Shown here one piece after another: positions 21,538-32,035 of a DNA stretch of 64,000 bases. The notes beneath the pieces are model-generated. The model was given only the letters and a program-made list of their open reading frames with translations, had not been told where the DNA came from and did no database searches. Positions within the stretch are counted from its first letter, which is position 1; every line of letters starts with the position of its first letter. Source of the stretch: Deroplatys truncata (Eukaryota; Arthropoda; Insecta; Mantodea; Mantidae); assembly GCA_030765065.1 (NCBI GenBank), contig CM060989.1, forward strand, positions 36,013,501 to 36,077,500, written 5' to 3'. Made by a program: the position numbers and the translations under genes.

Positions 21538-21895
21538 TTATCGCTGCTACGTATGGAAAACCAATTTGAAGATGATGTATTATATTTACGTTATTTGCAC
21601 CACGATTTGGGTGTCAACTTGAAGTAGGTTGTATTGAAGGAGTTGTATTGTAGTTCAACTGTTGGGGAGCCGAACTTAAAGTAGTTGCAACCGCAGGTAT
21701 GGTATCCGGTAGCCTAGGCCCCAAAATTTAAAAATATTAACTTTGTAATTTGACTGTTTTTTTAAATATTATATATTTATGTTTGCCTCGGCTGCGTCAG
21801 TATTTATTTTTAGAGACATGAATGTCTTAGCAGGCAGTGGTGCGACTGAAGAATGTAGGCTTACACAGATTTTAAGTTTCTCTTCACTCCATTGC
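21538..21895 (-). mobile_element. LTR-1 family, truncated copy B
   Basis: Reverse-orientation 3' part of LTR-1. It begins TGAAGAAGG, the inverse of the CTTCTTCA-type 3' end. It contains the cttcaa.ttgg-type units, gttggggagccgaacttaaagtagttgcaacc and the atgtttgcctcggctgcgtcagtatt block. It breaks off near 21895, before the poly(A)/initiator region, so there is no second target duplication. It was inserted into H9. Confidence 0.8.
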
Positions 21896-22560
21896 TCGTA
21901 TAATAAAGCAATAATATGTGAAATAAAACCTTCCATTACTTTGGTAGAAAATATAAGTTTACAGGTAGTTATATTGATATTACTATATTAATCATAACTA
22001 TATTATTTACTCTTACTAGACAAAGTATTGATACATAGTTTTTTTTGTTTGTTTAGCCTTTGATTTTGTTTAGCCTTCATAGCACCAGTACTTATAGAAC
22101 GACCACTTACACAATCGTAACATTCTATACTTTATAGAAGACTGTGTCAGAATTATTCAACATAATAAGGTAACGACAATTTTATTAATAATAATATATA
22201 GAGATATATATTATTTTTTAATGTTTCATTTATATACCACCTTTAACATCTAAGGTCATGTCGGCGGCTTTACCTTTGGAACACTGCTCATTGGCAATGT
22301 TCACTCGCTTACTGTGTGATTAACAGAATAAGAGCTATACTTTTAATAATTTCCCCCTTAAAATAGTATTTTCCCTTGTTTTCTTTTAGTCAAAATTTAA
22401 TTTTATTTCAGTGATAGCCATGTTTTGTCTTATTGTACTATTCTTGTTTTTATATAATCATTTGTAAAAGTATTAAGCCTTGTCAATTTGACAGCCCCTA
22501 CTTTTGGGAAAACTTAAAGTTTTCTTTCTGAATAAATAATCTAAGGGTGGTGTTACTTTT
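21896..22560. other. Unannotated AT-rich sequence
   Basis: Nothing recognised. The sequence is very AT-rich with several short TA/AT runs, and no long frame or repeat match is seen. Confidence 0.4.
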
Positions 22561-22564
22561 GGTT

Positions 22565-22735
22565 AGTACATTAAATTCACACACACATTCGCACTTCCTT
22601 AATACTTTCAGACTCCAGAGAAGATGGGGAATAATTCAGACTAGAAAACATTCCCACTATCCAGCTGGGAATGGAATTCGGAAACCCTGAACTTGGAGGT
22701 TAGCATGATAACCACCAGACCATAGAGGCAGTCAA
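22565..22735 (-). repeat. SINE-D copy (tRNA-derived)
   Basis: Shares ordered blocks with 45395-45545 in the same orientation: cacacacattc / cacacacatac, then actc..g.ggggaat, ccag.tgg, aaacc, and ttggaggttagcatgataacca, the reverse of a tRNA A-box region. Its B box is decayed. Low-copy within the window. Confidence 0.5.
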
Positions 22736-22811
22736 ACATATATTTTGTTTAACATCACAAGTACACAAAGTACTGCAAGATAATGTGTCCCTCATTCAAG
22801 CTTTAAAGTTA

Positions 22812-24083
22812 CGAGAGCTGTCCCAGAAGTAACCGAACTAAAAAAGAAAACACATTAGTTTTGGGGAAAGAACATCAATATTTCTCTACATAGTCTCCTT
22901 TCAGCTCGATACACTTTTCCCAGCGATGATCAATAGCTTCGATACCCTGTTTATAGTGAGAACCGTCGAGTTCTGCAAAATAGCCATCAACTGCAGACTC
23001 CACCTCTTCATTGTTGCAAATCTTTTACCACCAAGCCATTTCTTCAACTTTGGAAATAGAGAATAATCATAGGAGGCTAAATCTGACGAATAGGGTGCAT
23101 GAGGAAGGAATTCGAACTTTAACTCATTGATTTTGGCCATGGTGATAATGGATGTGTGAACTGGTGCATTGTCCTGATGAAACAAAACTTTCTTTTCCAC
23201 TAAATGCGGCCGTTTTTGCTTGATTTTATCATTCAAATGCTGCAATAAGTTTGCGTGACACTCGGCATTGATTGCTTTTCCTTTTTGAAGATAATCTATG
23301 AAAATTATTCCACACACATTCCAAAAAAAACTAACACTATGAACTTGCCTGCAAATGGAACTGTCTCACTTTCTTTGGAGTCGGTTCTCCCCTTTCAATC
23401 CACTTTTTGAGTGTACCTTCGTCTCAGGTGTGAAGTGATGGAGGCATGTTTCATCCATGGTTATGAATCGACACAAAAACTCGGATTTATTGCAATGAAA
23501 CATCGCCAAACACTCGACTGAAACATCTTCACGGTGCTGTTTTTGTTCCATTGTGAGTAAACGCGGCACCCATCTTGCGCACAGCTTTCTAATGTCTAAA
23601 TTTTCAGCTAGTATGCGATGTACAGCAGTTTTTGAAATGCCTACGATGTCTGCTAGCTCGCACACTCAGTCGACGGTCATCCAATACCATTTGTGGATTT
23701 TCTTCGCAATTTCTGGCGTGGTCACCTCATTTGGTCGTCGACTGCGATGTTCGTCTTGGCAGCTCGTACGACCTCGTTTAATCTCTGCCACCCAATATTT
23801 TACTGTTGTAAACGAAGGAGCAGACTTCCCCAGAGTAGAATCTAGCTCAACTTTTATATCAATTGGACTAAGACCTTTCAAATGAAAGTATTGTATCACA
23901 TAACGATGTCCAGTTTTATCCGTGTTTACAAATCCCCTGAGAGAGTTTACTATTAATGGCTTCCGAACAATTACTGAACGACTTAGCATCATCAAACTTC
24001 AAACTTAAGCTTTATAAGGTTGGTACTTGTTTACAACAACCACAATCTATACATCAGGTCGGGTACTTCTGAGACTATCCTCG
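22812..24083 (-). mobile_element. mariner-like element, 1272 bp, complete ends
   Basis: The inverted termini are CGAGAGCTGTCCCAGAAGTA and CGAGGATAGTCTCAGAAGTA, flanked by TA (22810-22811 and 24084-24085). The length is that of a full mariner. The same family, judged by termini and transposase, recurs at 59809-61059. Confidence 0.93.
22901..23995 (-). pseudogene. mariner transposase pseudogene
   Basis: It reads through the N-terminal helix-turn-helix region (..FHLKGLSPIDIKVELD.., ..VKYWVAEIKRGRTSCQDEH..), then hits an in-frame TGA at about 23666. It continues with ..ELADIVGISKTAVHRIL.. and the mariner linker motif WVPRLLT. The first catalytic motif is MDETCLHHF. After a frameshift near 23350 come the second (HQDNAPVHTS) and third (YDYSLF) aspartate motifs, then ..KKWLGGKRF.. 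All three aspartates remain, so inactivation is by the stop and frameshift. It belongs to the same mariner lineage as the element at 59809-61059 and is distinct from that at 14229-15748. Confidence 0.9.
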
Positions 24084-24089
24084 TATACT

Positions 24090-24550
24090 GAAACGGGATG
24101 CACAATTAATAATATATCATACTTTTTCAAATATTCTTTTGTCATGCTGTCTTCTGTCTGACAATATGCTTTTATATTATATAGTAAAGATGCCCAACCT
24201 TACAGATAGAGGAGATGAAGTAAGTTTCCCTTCCGACTCATTTCCACTCTTGCTGCCAAGGACTGAAACTTGATTGGTTTAGCTTGTCAGTCTCTATAGT
24301 AGGTGGGGGAACCATGGACTTTGAACCTTAGCTCTTAAGAGAACTGTTTTTGCTTCACTATTATATAGAGTAAGCTTGCTCAACTTCGCAAGAAGTCGAC
24401 GGTGCGTATTAAAACGAGTCATTGTTGTCCATATCGAACTCGTGCAATTTAATTTCGAATATAACCGAACTGCGATAATGACTGAGTAGCACAACAATAA
24501 AACGTTCAAATTGTTTTCCTTTCTTGCTAAGGCATTTGATAACAAATAAA
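24090..24550. other. Unannotated sequence
   Basis: No gene or repeat recognised between the mariner and the ATT repeat at 24553. The longest frames run into that microsatellite and are not credible. Confidence 0.4.
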
Positions 24551-24552
24551 GA

Positions 24553-24580
24553 ATAATAATAATAATAATAATAATAATAT
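24553..24580. repeat. (TAA)n microsatellite, LINE tail
   Basis: About nine TAA units. On the minus strand they follow the 3' end of the LINE at 24590-25240, so they most likely represent its tail. Confidence 0.8.
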
Positions 24581-24589
24581 CCTGTTTTA

Positions 24590-25240
24590 CAATGCACAAA
24601 CATTTTTCCGGCACCCAAGACTAGAATTTTTAACATCTTCCTATTACTTTTCTCCATTCTTGCCTATTGGACCATAAATCTTGCTCGCTTTCTCAATCCA
24701 TCATTGTCCCTTTAATTCCTTGAATCCACGTGCTATGTGGTCTTCCTTTTCTCCTCCTTCTTGGTGGCGTCCACCTCATTATTCTTTTGAGTATCCTCGC
24801 ATCTTTCATTCTTTTAGCATGTCCATATCATTCTAATTGTTTCTGTTTAATAAATTCTAAACTATAATTATTAACGTTCATATTTTTTTTATAATCTTAT
24901 TTCTATTTTTTCTCTTTTAGATATCCTACCAGATCTCCTCCAATAATACATTTCTGTTGCCATTAATTTTCTTTTCAACTGATAGTTCAGACTGATACTT
25001 CTAACTTATGTTTTAAAAATTCTAGTTTTAGTTTCTTTTGAGATCTGTGTATCCCATAATATATAATTAAAAGTAGATATAGCATACTCTCCTGAGTTTA
25101 TCTGATCTTATTTCCTTTTCTTGTTTCCCATTTTGTGTAATCTTTACTCCCAGGTATTTATATTCCCCTGTGTGTTTAATTATCCATATTTCGTCTTCCA
25201 GTACTAAATCCTGATGAACATCTTGAATGTTGATAATCGA
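24590..25240 (-). mobile_element. Non-LTR retrotransposon C-terminal fragment (minus strand)
   Basis: On the minus strand the broken frames read ..IKHTGEYKYLGVKITQNGKQ.., ..LWDTQISKETKTRIF.., ..EFIKQKQLE*YGHAKRMKD.., ..PRRRRKGRPHSTWIQGIK.. and ..LWSNRQEWRKVI... This order (YLG motif, W-rich segment, YGHxxRM, GRP..W, final W) is typical of the region after the reverse transcriptase in many insect LINEs. There are several stops and frameshifts. The 5' part (endonuclease, RT core) is missing. It lies tail-away from the next LINE, so the two are back to back. Confidence 0.75.
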
Positions 25241-25249
25241 TCTGTAGAT

Positions 25250-25986
25250 ATTCTTCGAAAAAATGAATAGATTTCGTGGAATAAAGAAGCAACAAAATAC
25301 ATGGAAACCAAATATGGTAAAATTAGACGAGTTTCACAATTTAAATACCTTGGGAAAATGTTATCGAAACTAAAGGTAATAAATGTAATTAAACACTATA
25401 ATAACACTGTAATTAAACCATAGTGTCATTAATTTTCAACAGAAAAGCACATATGGAAAATATTGTGAAAAAGAATACAAAATTATAAGTCAAATGTTAG
25501 GTCCACAAGTCATAGGTAAACAATACAAACTCAGAAGTAACATGAAATAAAACTACATACAGACATTCACAGTTACATTAGAACCCGAAGGTTAAAATTT
25601 TATGGGCTTATTAAACGAATGACCTCAAACAGGCGCACAAAACAAATAATGAAATTCTACGAAAATAGAAGCAAAGCTTAAGTAGATTCTATGAAGTGGA
25701 TTGGTGAAGCAAAAAAATTACTTTAAAATTGGCAAGAATTACGCAAAAAGATATTCTAAACAGAGATATCTGTATAACAAAAGTGCATAAATAGCAAGTT
25801 GACCAAGAGTACAAACCGAAAAAAACTGGAACAGCATGGATAGATGAGAGAATAAAACCCACAGCCAAAGAATGAGAGGAGAACTACGGATTCAAAGGAA
25901 AATAAAGAAACGTCTTCAAGTACTTTGCGTAGTCCTACATGGTCTCATTCGCAATAATAATAATAATAATAATAATAACAATAATA
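25250..25986 (+). mobile_element. Non-LTR retrotransposon 3' fragment, family L-TAA copy 2
   Basis: It starts in ..YLGKML.. (tttaaataccttgggaaaatg near 25340) and runs through ..TRRLKFYGLIKRM.. near 25590-25630 to a (TAA)n tail (25953-25986). It is colinear with 2290-2906. It carries numerous stops. The conserved 3' terminus tagtcctacatggtctcatt shared by both copies marks the true 3' UTR end. Confidence 0.8.
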
Positions 25987-25989
25987 TGA

Positions 25990-26748
25990 AGCAACATACA
26001 GTACTAGACACAGACAAACTAATGTAATAAGATATCTAATTCACAGCTTCTCAGCATCAACACATTAATAATTTCTTTCTTTAATATTTTTGTTCTAAGT
26101 TTTACGTGTTATGTATTTTCTTTGCTAATATTGTACGTATAATAATTAAGAGGATGTTAAAAACACATATATTCATAACGTACACATGGTAGAGAACAAG
26201 TATATAACGTTATAACATATAAAATATAATATGAGGGGGAAATATCATTGTTAACTATATAACCAGTAATACAAAATTATGAAAAATGTAGTAGTATCTA
26301 CGTAAGCATATAACGAACTTTGGATTCATAATTAAGTCAATGGAACTCTGTAAACATATATATAAAAACGTTTATTGAATGTTATTGGATGATAGCACCA
26401 ATCAAGTACATCGATACATGCCTATAATTCAAATACGTACGTTAAGAAGAACGGTTGGAAGGAACGCTAACAGAAGCTTGTCAGTGTTCGAGCAGGAAGG
26501 TAGTGCATAAGCTTGTCTCTAAATAGACACTAAAACTACTTATTTAAAGTCTACCAGATATACATATTTTAACATAACAAAGGCGATTGAATTGTGAATA
26601 TTTACATGTGGTTTATCCAATATACAAGTGAAATAATTAACAGAATACGTGTGTGCAAAATATTTTAATCTTCTCCATACCCAACCCTGACAAGACACAT
26701 GTGCTCTCCGACACATATACAGCAGCCGTGGCACAATTATAAAATAAT
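25990..26748. other. Unannotated AT-rich sequence
   Basis: No gene, SINE or H copy seen. AT-rich with several ATATA runs. Confidence 0.4.
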
Positions 26749-26752
26749 AATT

Positions 26753-27754
26753 TGAAGTAGTTTATGTTGTTGTATTGTTATTTGCCGTACCCTTTGGGAG
26801 CCAATTTGAAGAAGGTTTGTTGCTGCTACGTATGGAAAGCCAGTTTGAAGAGGGTGTATTATATTTCGACTGTTGGGGAGCCGAACTTGAAGTAGTTGCA
26901 ACCGCACGTAAAAAGTTTCCGGTAGACTTCGTCCAAAATGTACTTACCGGTGGCCTTTGCCCCAAGTTTAAAATATATTAACTTTGTAATTTTGACTGTT
27001 TCTTTAAATATTATATATTTTTGTTTGCCTCGCTTGCGACAGTATTTATTTTTACAGACATGAATGTCTTAACAGGGAGTGGTGCGACTAAAGAATATAG
27101 GCTTACACAGATTATAATTTTACTTCAATCCTTTTATTAATACTTGACACGATTTTAATAACACTTCACTAATATAAAGAGAGATCTGTGAGCTTTTTTT
27201 TTTATTAATTACTTGCACGTTTTAACACGTAAACTATTTTCATCTCACAATGAATACGTATTAAAATTTCTCGAAGACGCGTCATGCGTCCGGTTAGAAA
27301 CACTGTCTACAAGCAACTGACTTCTGAATTTGTAAATTTTGCTCCATTTTAGCTTCTGATTGGCTAATCCTAGTCCAATAGAATACCTTCATTTAACTAA
27401 AGCTTTTTCTGGTTGTTTATTGGCTACTTTATAAACTGTCACAAAAATTATATTATTGCTTCCAAGAATCACAAGTAGCAGTATTAATCTTTCAAATTCA
27501 TTATTGCCTCAAGGTTACCTCATTGTTAGCAACTTCTAACCTATTATTCTCACAGCTCCTACATTATTAAATTACGTAATACATTCACATAACATTATTA
27601 CACATGTATACATTAATATAAACATATACAATGACTGTAATATACACTTTGTATATCTTGTTACATACACGTATTGCTTTAAGGCGGGCTGTTATTGAAT
27701 TTATATATTATATAATTAGACTTAAATCATTTAAGTGTTAAAAATACTGCCTCA
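26753..27754 (-). mobile_element. LTR-1 family solo LTR, copy C (1002 bp)
   Basis: Reverse orientation. It begins TGAAGTAGTTTATG and ends ..AAAATACTGCCTCA, flanked by AATT on both sides (26749-26752 and 27755-27758). It contains the three cttcaa-type units (26800-26900), the atttttgtttgcctcgcttgcg block, the poly(A) and initiator region, and paired CCAAT boxes (gattggctaatcc, tccaataga near 27357-27380). Confidence 0.9.
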
Positions 27755-27758
27755 AATT

Positions 27759-28594
27759 ACAACATACTAACACACACGCAAGAATACAGATATACGATCA
27801 TCAGATTCCAGTCTACGAGAACGTTAAGATACGTCACGAGAGTACGGGCATCAAGACGACCTACAGGTACGTAATACAACATCTATCATCATCATCAACG
27901 TAGTGGGGTCCTACCAAGGAAACCGCTACAAATAATAAGAGCTCAACATAAACCGAAGAGGACCGAAGAGGTACAATAATTCTGCAATGATGTTAAAATT
28001 GTTAAATGATGTAGTATGGTGTGAAATATGTAATTTTATACTAAATATGAAAAATGTAAAATGTAACATAAAACTTATGTACAACATTCCTACAGGTGTA
28101 TCATTTGCCTTTTATTCGTGCATAAATTTGCAGCATTAAAATATGTAATTACCCAGATATAATCTGGGCTCTAGTTATAACCGTTTAAAATATCAAGTTG
28201 GTTTTGAAAGGCTTCGTGTTGTAAATTGAGTTCACTTTCCCATATAAAGAAACGGATTTTCGTGTTCCATTGCAACAGATGCGTATTACGCTGAATGAGA
28301 AAGAAGCCCTTCGGTTCTCAGGTGTACAATCCCCCTTCCCTGGGAGGAGAAGACGTTTTATCTGTGTTAGACACTTGGCACAAGGTTCACGTTGCTATGA
28401 CGACGAAAATCACACGGCTTCCTTGCAGCCATTGATAAATCCCAAGAGCACAGCAGGCCGATTGTAAAACTGTTTTCTACACAAGGTAGGGAAAACCTAG
28501 GAGTTGGTTTTTCTATTTGCTTTCACACAGATAACCACATACCGGCTATTTAAGCTTAGCTTTGTCTTATTTAGTGCACACAACTTCCAGCAAT
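27759..28594. other. Sequence between two LTR-1 solo LTRs; no gag-pol seen
   Basis: It contains no reading frame with reverse transcriptase, protease or integrase motifs. The flanking LTRs have different target duplications (AATT and GATT), so this is pre-existing genomic DNA and not the internal part of one provirus-like element. Confidence 0.6.
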
Positions 28595-28598
28595 GATT

Positions 28599-29582
28599 TG
28601 AAGTAGGTTGTTGCTTCACGTATGTAAAGCCAATTTGAAGTAGGAGTTGTATTGTTATTTGCCCCACGCTTTGAGAGCAAATTTGAAGTAGCTGTATTAT
28701 ATTTCGACTGTTGGGGAGCCGAACTTGAAGTAGTTGCAACCGCACGTATGGTAAAAAGTTTCCGGTAGCCTTCGCCCCAAAAATGTTTAAAAAAATATTA
28801 ACTTTGTAATTTTGACCGTTTCTTTAAATATTATATATTTATGTTTGCCCCTCGGCTGCGTCAGTATTATTGTTAGAGACGTGGATTTCTTTGCAAGGCG
28901 TGGTGCAGCTGAAGAATGTAGACTTACACAGATTATAATTTTAATTCACTCCTATTTATTAATTCTTGACACTATTTAAATAACACTTTACTGATATAGA
29001 CAGCTGTAAGATTCTTTTATTAAATACTTGCACTTTTTGAACACACATTAAATTTCTCGAGGACGCATCTCGCGTCCGGTTAGGAACACTGTCTACAACC
29101 AACGCGTCCAGTTATGAGCACCGTCTTCAAGCAACTAACTCTGAATTTGTAAATGTTGCTATATTTCAGTTTCTGATTGGCTAATCCTAGTCCAATAGAA
29201 TACCTTCATTTAACTAAAGCTTTTTATGGTTGTTGATTGGCTAATTTATAAACGGTCACAAAAATTACATTATTGCTTCCAAGAATCACAAGTAGCATTA
29301 TTAAACTTTGAAATTCATTATTGCCTCAAGGTTACCTCATTGTTACCTCATTGTTAGCAACTTCTAACCTATTATTCTCACAGCTCCTACATTATTAAAT
29401 TACGTAATACATTCACATAACATTATTACACATGTATACAATACTATAAACATATACAATGACTGTAATATACACTTTTTATATCTTGTTACATACACAT
29501 ATTGCTTTAAGTCGGGCTGTTATTGAATTTATATATTATATAATTAGACTGAGATCATTTAAGTGTTAAAAATACTGCCTCA
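28599..29582 (-). mobile_element. LTR-1 family solo LTR, copy D (984 bp)
   Basis: Reverse orientation. It begins TGAAGTAGGTTGTTGC and ends ..AAATACTGCCTCA, flanked by GATT (28595-28598 and 29583-29586). It is very similar to copy C. A direct duplication ggttacctcattgttacctcattgttagc is present near 29330-29360. Confidence 0.9.
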
Positions 29583-29987
29583 GATTTAAATGGTTTTTCC
29601 TTTAGTGCAGAGTTGACCACAGAGATGGCTGTTTTTCTATCATTATAGCCACATAACATTCATACCTCCTATTAAAGCTCTATTTTAGATAGCAAGGCCT
29701 AAAAGTAGAACTTCTAACACATGTACACGAGATTTTTAGCGATAGTGCGATAATCTACATTGTGACTAACTTTGGTTTCAAGTCCAATCACATGGTAATA
29801 TCCTTTGTATTTCCACGTGTTTAATAGCTCGACTGTGTTTGATTAGGTTTTACTTTTCATTATCATGGCTCTCACATTATATGTTCGCAATAAAATCTTC
29901 ATACTTCATTTGTAGAGTTAGGCTATAGTTAGCTATATTGGAAGCCTAGTGCTCTCTTTGATCTAGTGTAACCTACATAAATATTAA

Positions 29988-30104
29988 ATGGCGGATATTA
30001 TGAATTCAGAAGAAACTAAAATAGAAGAGCCAGGTGAAGTTACAGAAGTAGCAGAAAGAATAACACTAGAAGTATTTACCTCCCAAAACCAGAAAGCAGT
30101 ATGA
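29988..30104 (+). CDS. 38-codon ORF, possible first coding exon of an unknown gene
   Basis: The frame starts atggcggatattatg and encodes an acidic N-terminus (MADIMNSEETKIEEPG..). After codon 14 the sequence reads gagccag|gtgaag, a good match to a 5' splice donor (CAG|GTRAG-like), so an exon could end there. Read straight through, it stops at 30102-30104. It does not match any repeat in the window and shows no recognised domain. The evidence is only a reasonable start context and a donor-like site, so this may be chance. Confidence 0.2.
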   Translation: MADIMNSEETKIEEPGEVTEVAERITLEVFTSQNQKAV

Positions 30105-30490
30105 TATATCATTTTGTCGCTTCATTGCCTGGTGTAAGGCAACTCAGGTTGAAAATAATTTCACTGAAAATGACTGTTAGCGAATCAACAAAACATCCGA
30201 CATCTCGACTTTTTAACGCCACTTCTCTTGTTTTAAGAACCGCGTTCTAAACGTGATTTCTCTTACCTTCAGGAATCAATATAATATTATTGATATTTTA
30301 CTAATTCGAGCGATGTCAAAAATAGTATATGCCACATCTGTTAAAAGTGGTTTTACCTCTTGTACCATACTCTACTATGCGACGGTATTACTTATAATGT
30401 TTGTGTATTTGTTTTTACTTCACGCGTTGAAGCCATCTTGTGACGTGATTCATTTGTTAGGCTTGTTAGCTCCATCTGGTGTTAGCAATT

Positions 30491-31319
30491 TGCGGCAGTA
30501 TTATTCTTTTTGTTTAAAAAAAATGCTAGTTATTTTATTTAATTTTGGTTCTTTGTCCTCCGGCTAGCTTTTGGGTCGAGCACTTCTCTTTATACAGGTT
30601 GTGTAAACGGAAAGCAATCTTTTATCCAAAGATAACACTGATGAAAGAATTTCTTTTATACTTTTATTGTCGAACACTTTCACTATCACATTTACACATT
30701 GGTCTAGACACTCGCCAAACTGAAACTGTTATAATAACTTCATTACTGATAATTCTTAATTCGCGTACTTCAACTTTTTGTATAATTAACTTTATAACAC
30801 TTGAGATTTTTCATAATTCTGTTACGCGTAACCTACAAATTGATATCCGAAGTGTGCCGTACAAATACTTTCGACGAACTGACGGGAATGCGACGTGTAG
30901 TGTACAAAGAATTTTGATGAACTGGCCAACTGACGGACTTTACCTCTAACCTAGCTCTATTTATACTCCCACTCCCCGATATGCCTAAAGATTATAACTG
31001 AACTGCAATTGGCTAATAAAGCGCGCCAACATTAGCGTCTATTTTTATATCCAATGAAAATTATGAATACATATGCTCTAGGGAAACGTTCCAGAAGATT
31101 CTAAACGCGCCAACATTACGTAACTTCCTCGTTTCCAATAATGATAAACAGCTCACCCCCTCGCTGCATTATTGCACGCTATTATTGTCAGTTTCAGTAA
31201 GGCAGTATAAACTTACTTCCCAACAATAATTACAATAAACAAACATCTCAAATCAATGTCACATAATAATGCATATTCATACTATAATCATTATTTACAT
31301 TTAAGTAATTTGTGCTACA
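30491..31319 (-). mobile_element. LTR-2 family solo LTR (829 bp)
   Basis: On the plus strand it begins TGCGGCAGTATTATTC and ends ..TTTGTGCTACA, flanked by AATT (30487-30490 and 31320-31323). It is homologous to 53784-54577 over the whole length: tggttctttgtcctccggctagct, tagataacactgat, ccccgatatgcctaaagat, gcgccaacattagcgtcta and catctcaaatcaatgtca. Promoter and poly(A) motifs (AATAAAAG) are on the minus strand, so the LTR points to lower coordinates. Confidence 0.88.
30927..30968 (-). promoter_or_regulatory. TATA box and initiator of LTR-2
   Basis: On the minus strand GAGTATAAATAG is followed about 30 nt downstream by CGTCAGTTGG. TCAGT is the arthropod initiator consensus. The second LTR-2 copy keeps the same pair (GAGTATAAAAAG and GCTCAGTTC), so it likely marks the U3/R boundary. 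Confidence 0.65.
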
Positions 31320-31554
31320 AATTACTGCATCAACTATTATATATTGCGAGCTGAACAACCCGCCATTTAGAACTCCCGAGTATGTGCGTGGTAAGCGAGC
31401 GGTAATACGGTTTTACAGTTTCATATAATTTTTACTGGTATTATTTGAGAAATTATATGTGCAGCTCCAAAGTGTTCAAATAACACCAGATGCGATGCAA
31501 ACGAAGGAGGGAAGGAAGGAAGAAAGAAAGAAAGAAATTGTTAACGAAACCGTA

Positions 31555-31695
31555 AACGTCAATAGGGAGAAGTAGAGTACGCATCACTAAGGGGCCCCCG
31601 GAACTGGGGTAGAGCAAAGCAAGTATTCCAGTGTGGCGCTTTATGCTTCTAACGTGACTGGGGAGGAGGGGATGGGGGGAAGGCCGTAAGGGTTT
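31555..31695 (-). repeat. SINE-B fragment
   Basis: Matches the distal SINE-B end: ggggcccccggaactggggtagagcaaagcaagta, then ttctaacgtgactggggagg. Without the tRNA-like head. Confidence 0.55.
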
Positions 31696-31854
31696 AATAT
31701 TAATCACAGTAATAAATTTATGAACAAACCCATTTTATTCATTAATTTTATTCTAAACTTCTTCAAATTGTAAAAATGAAACATTGGATACAATGTGTAT
31801 CCCTAGTGCCCTTTGCTTCGTAAATTATCTGCATTTCTGTTAGTTTATCCATAA

Positions 31855-31895
31855 ACTAGTTTTTACCTACTACCTATAGTTATGCTGTTCACAGT

Positions 31896-31935
<40 letters not shown>

Positions 31936-32021
31936 CGCGGACCTAATTTTTTTCAGGGTGCCCTCAAAACGAGTATTAAGGTGAAATCTCGGCATAGAAT
32001 TTTGGGTAGTTATAATAGAGT
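31855..32021 (-). repeat. H-family fragment H11 with expanded CA tract
   Basis: The piece includes ttatgctgttcacag, then (CA)18 at 31898-31933, then ttttttcagggtgccctcaaaac and ggtgaaatctcggcatagaattttggg. It stops where the LINE target duplication begins (32022). The CA tract occupies the same place as the shorter CA/TG stretches in other H copies. Confidence 0.8.
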
Positions 32022-32035
32022 ATATGAGTATAATA

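Noticed and set aside
23553-23885. Plus-strand 110-codon ORF
   Set aside because: It is the antisense shadow of the mariner transposase on the minus strand.
26753-29582. A single LTR retrotransposon with LTRs at 26753-27754 and 28599-29582
   Set aside because: Each LTR has its own 4-bp duplication (AATT and GATT), and the 0.84-kb interval has no gag-pol or RT motifs.
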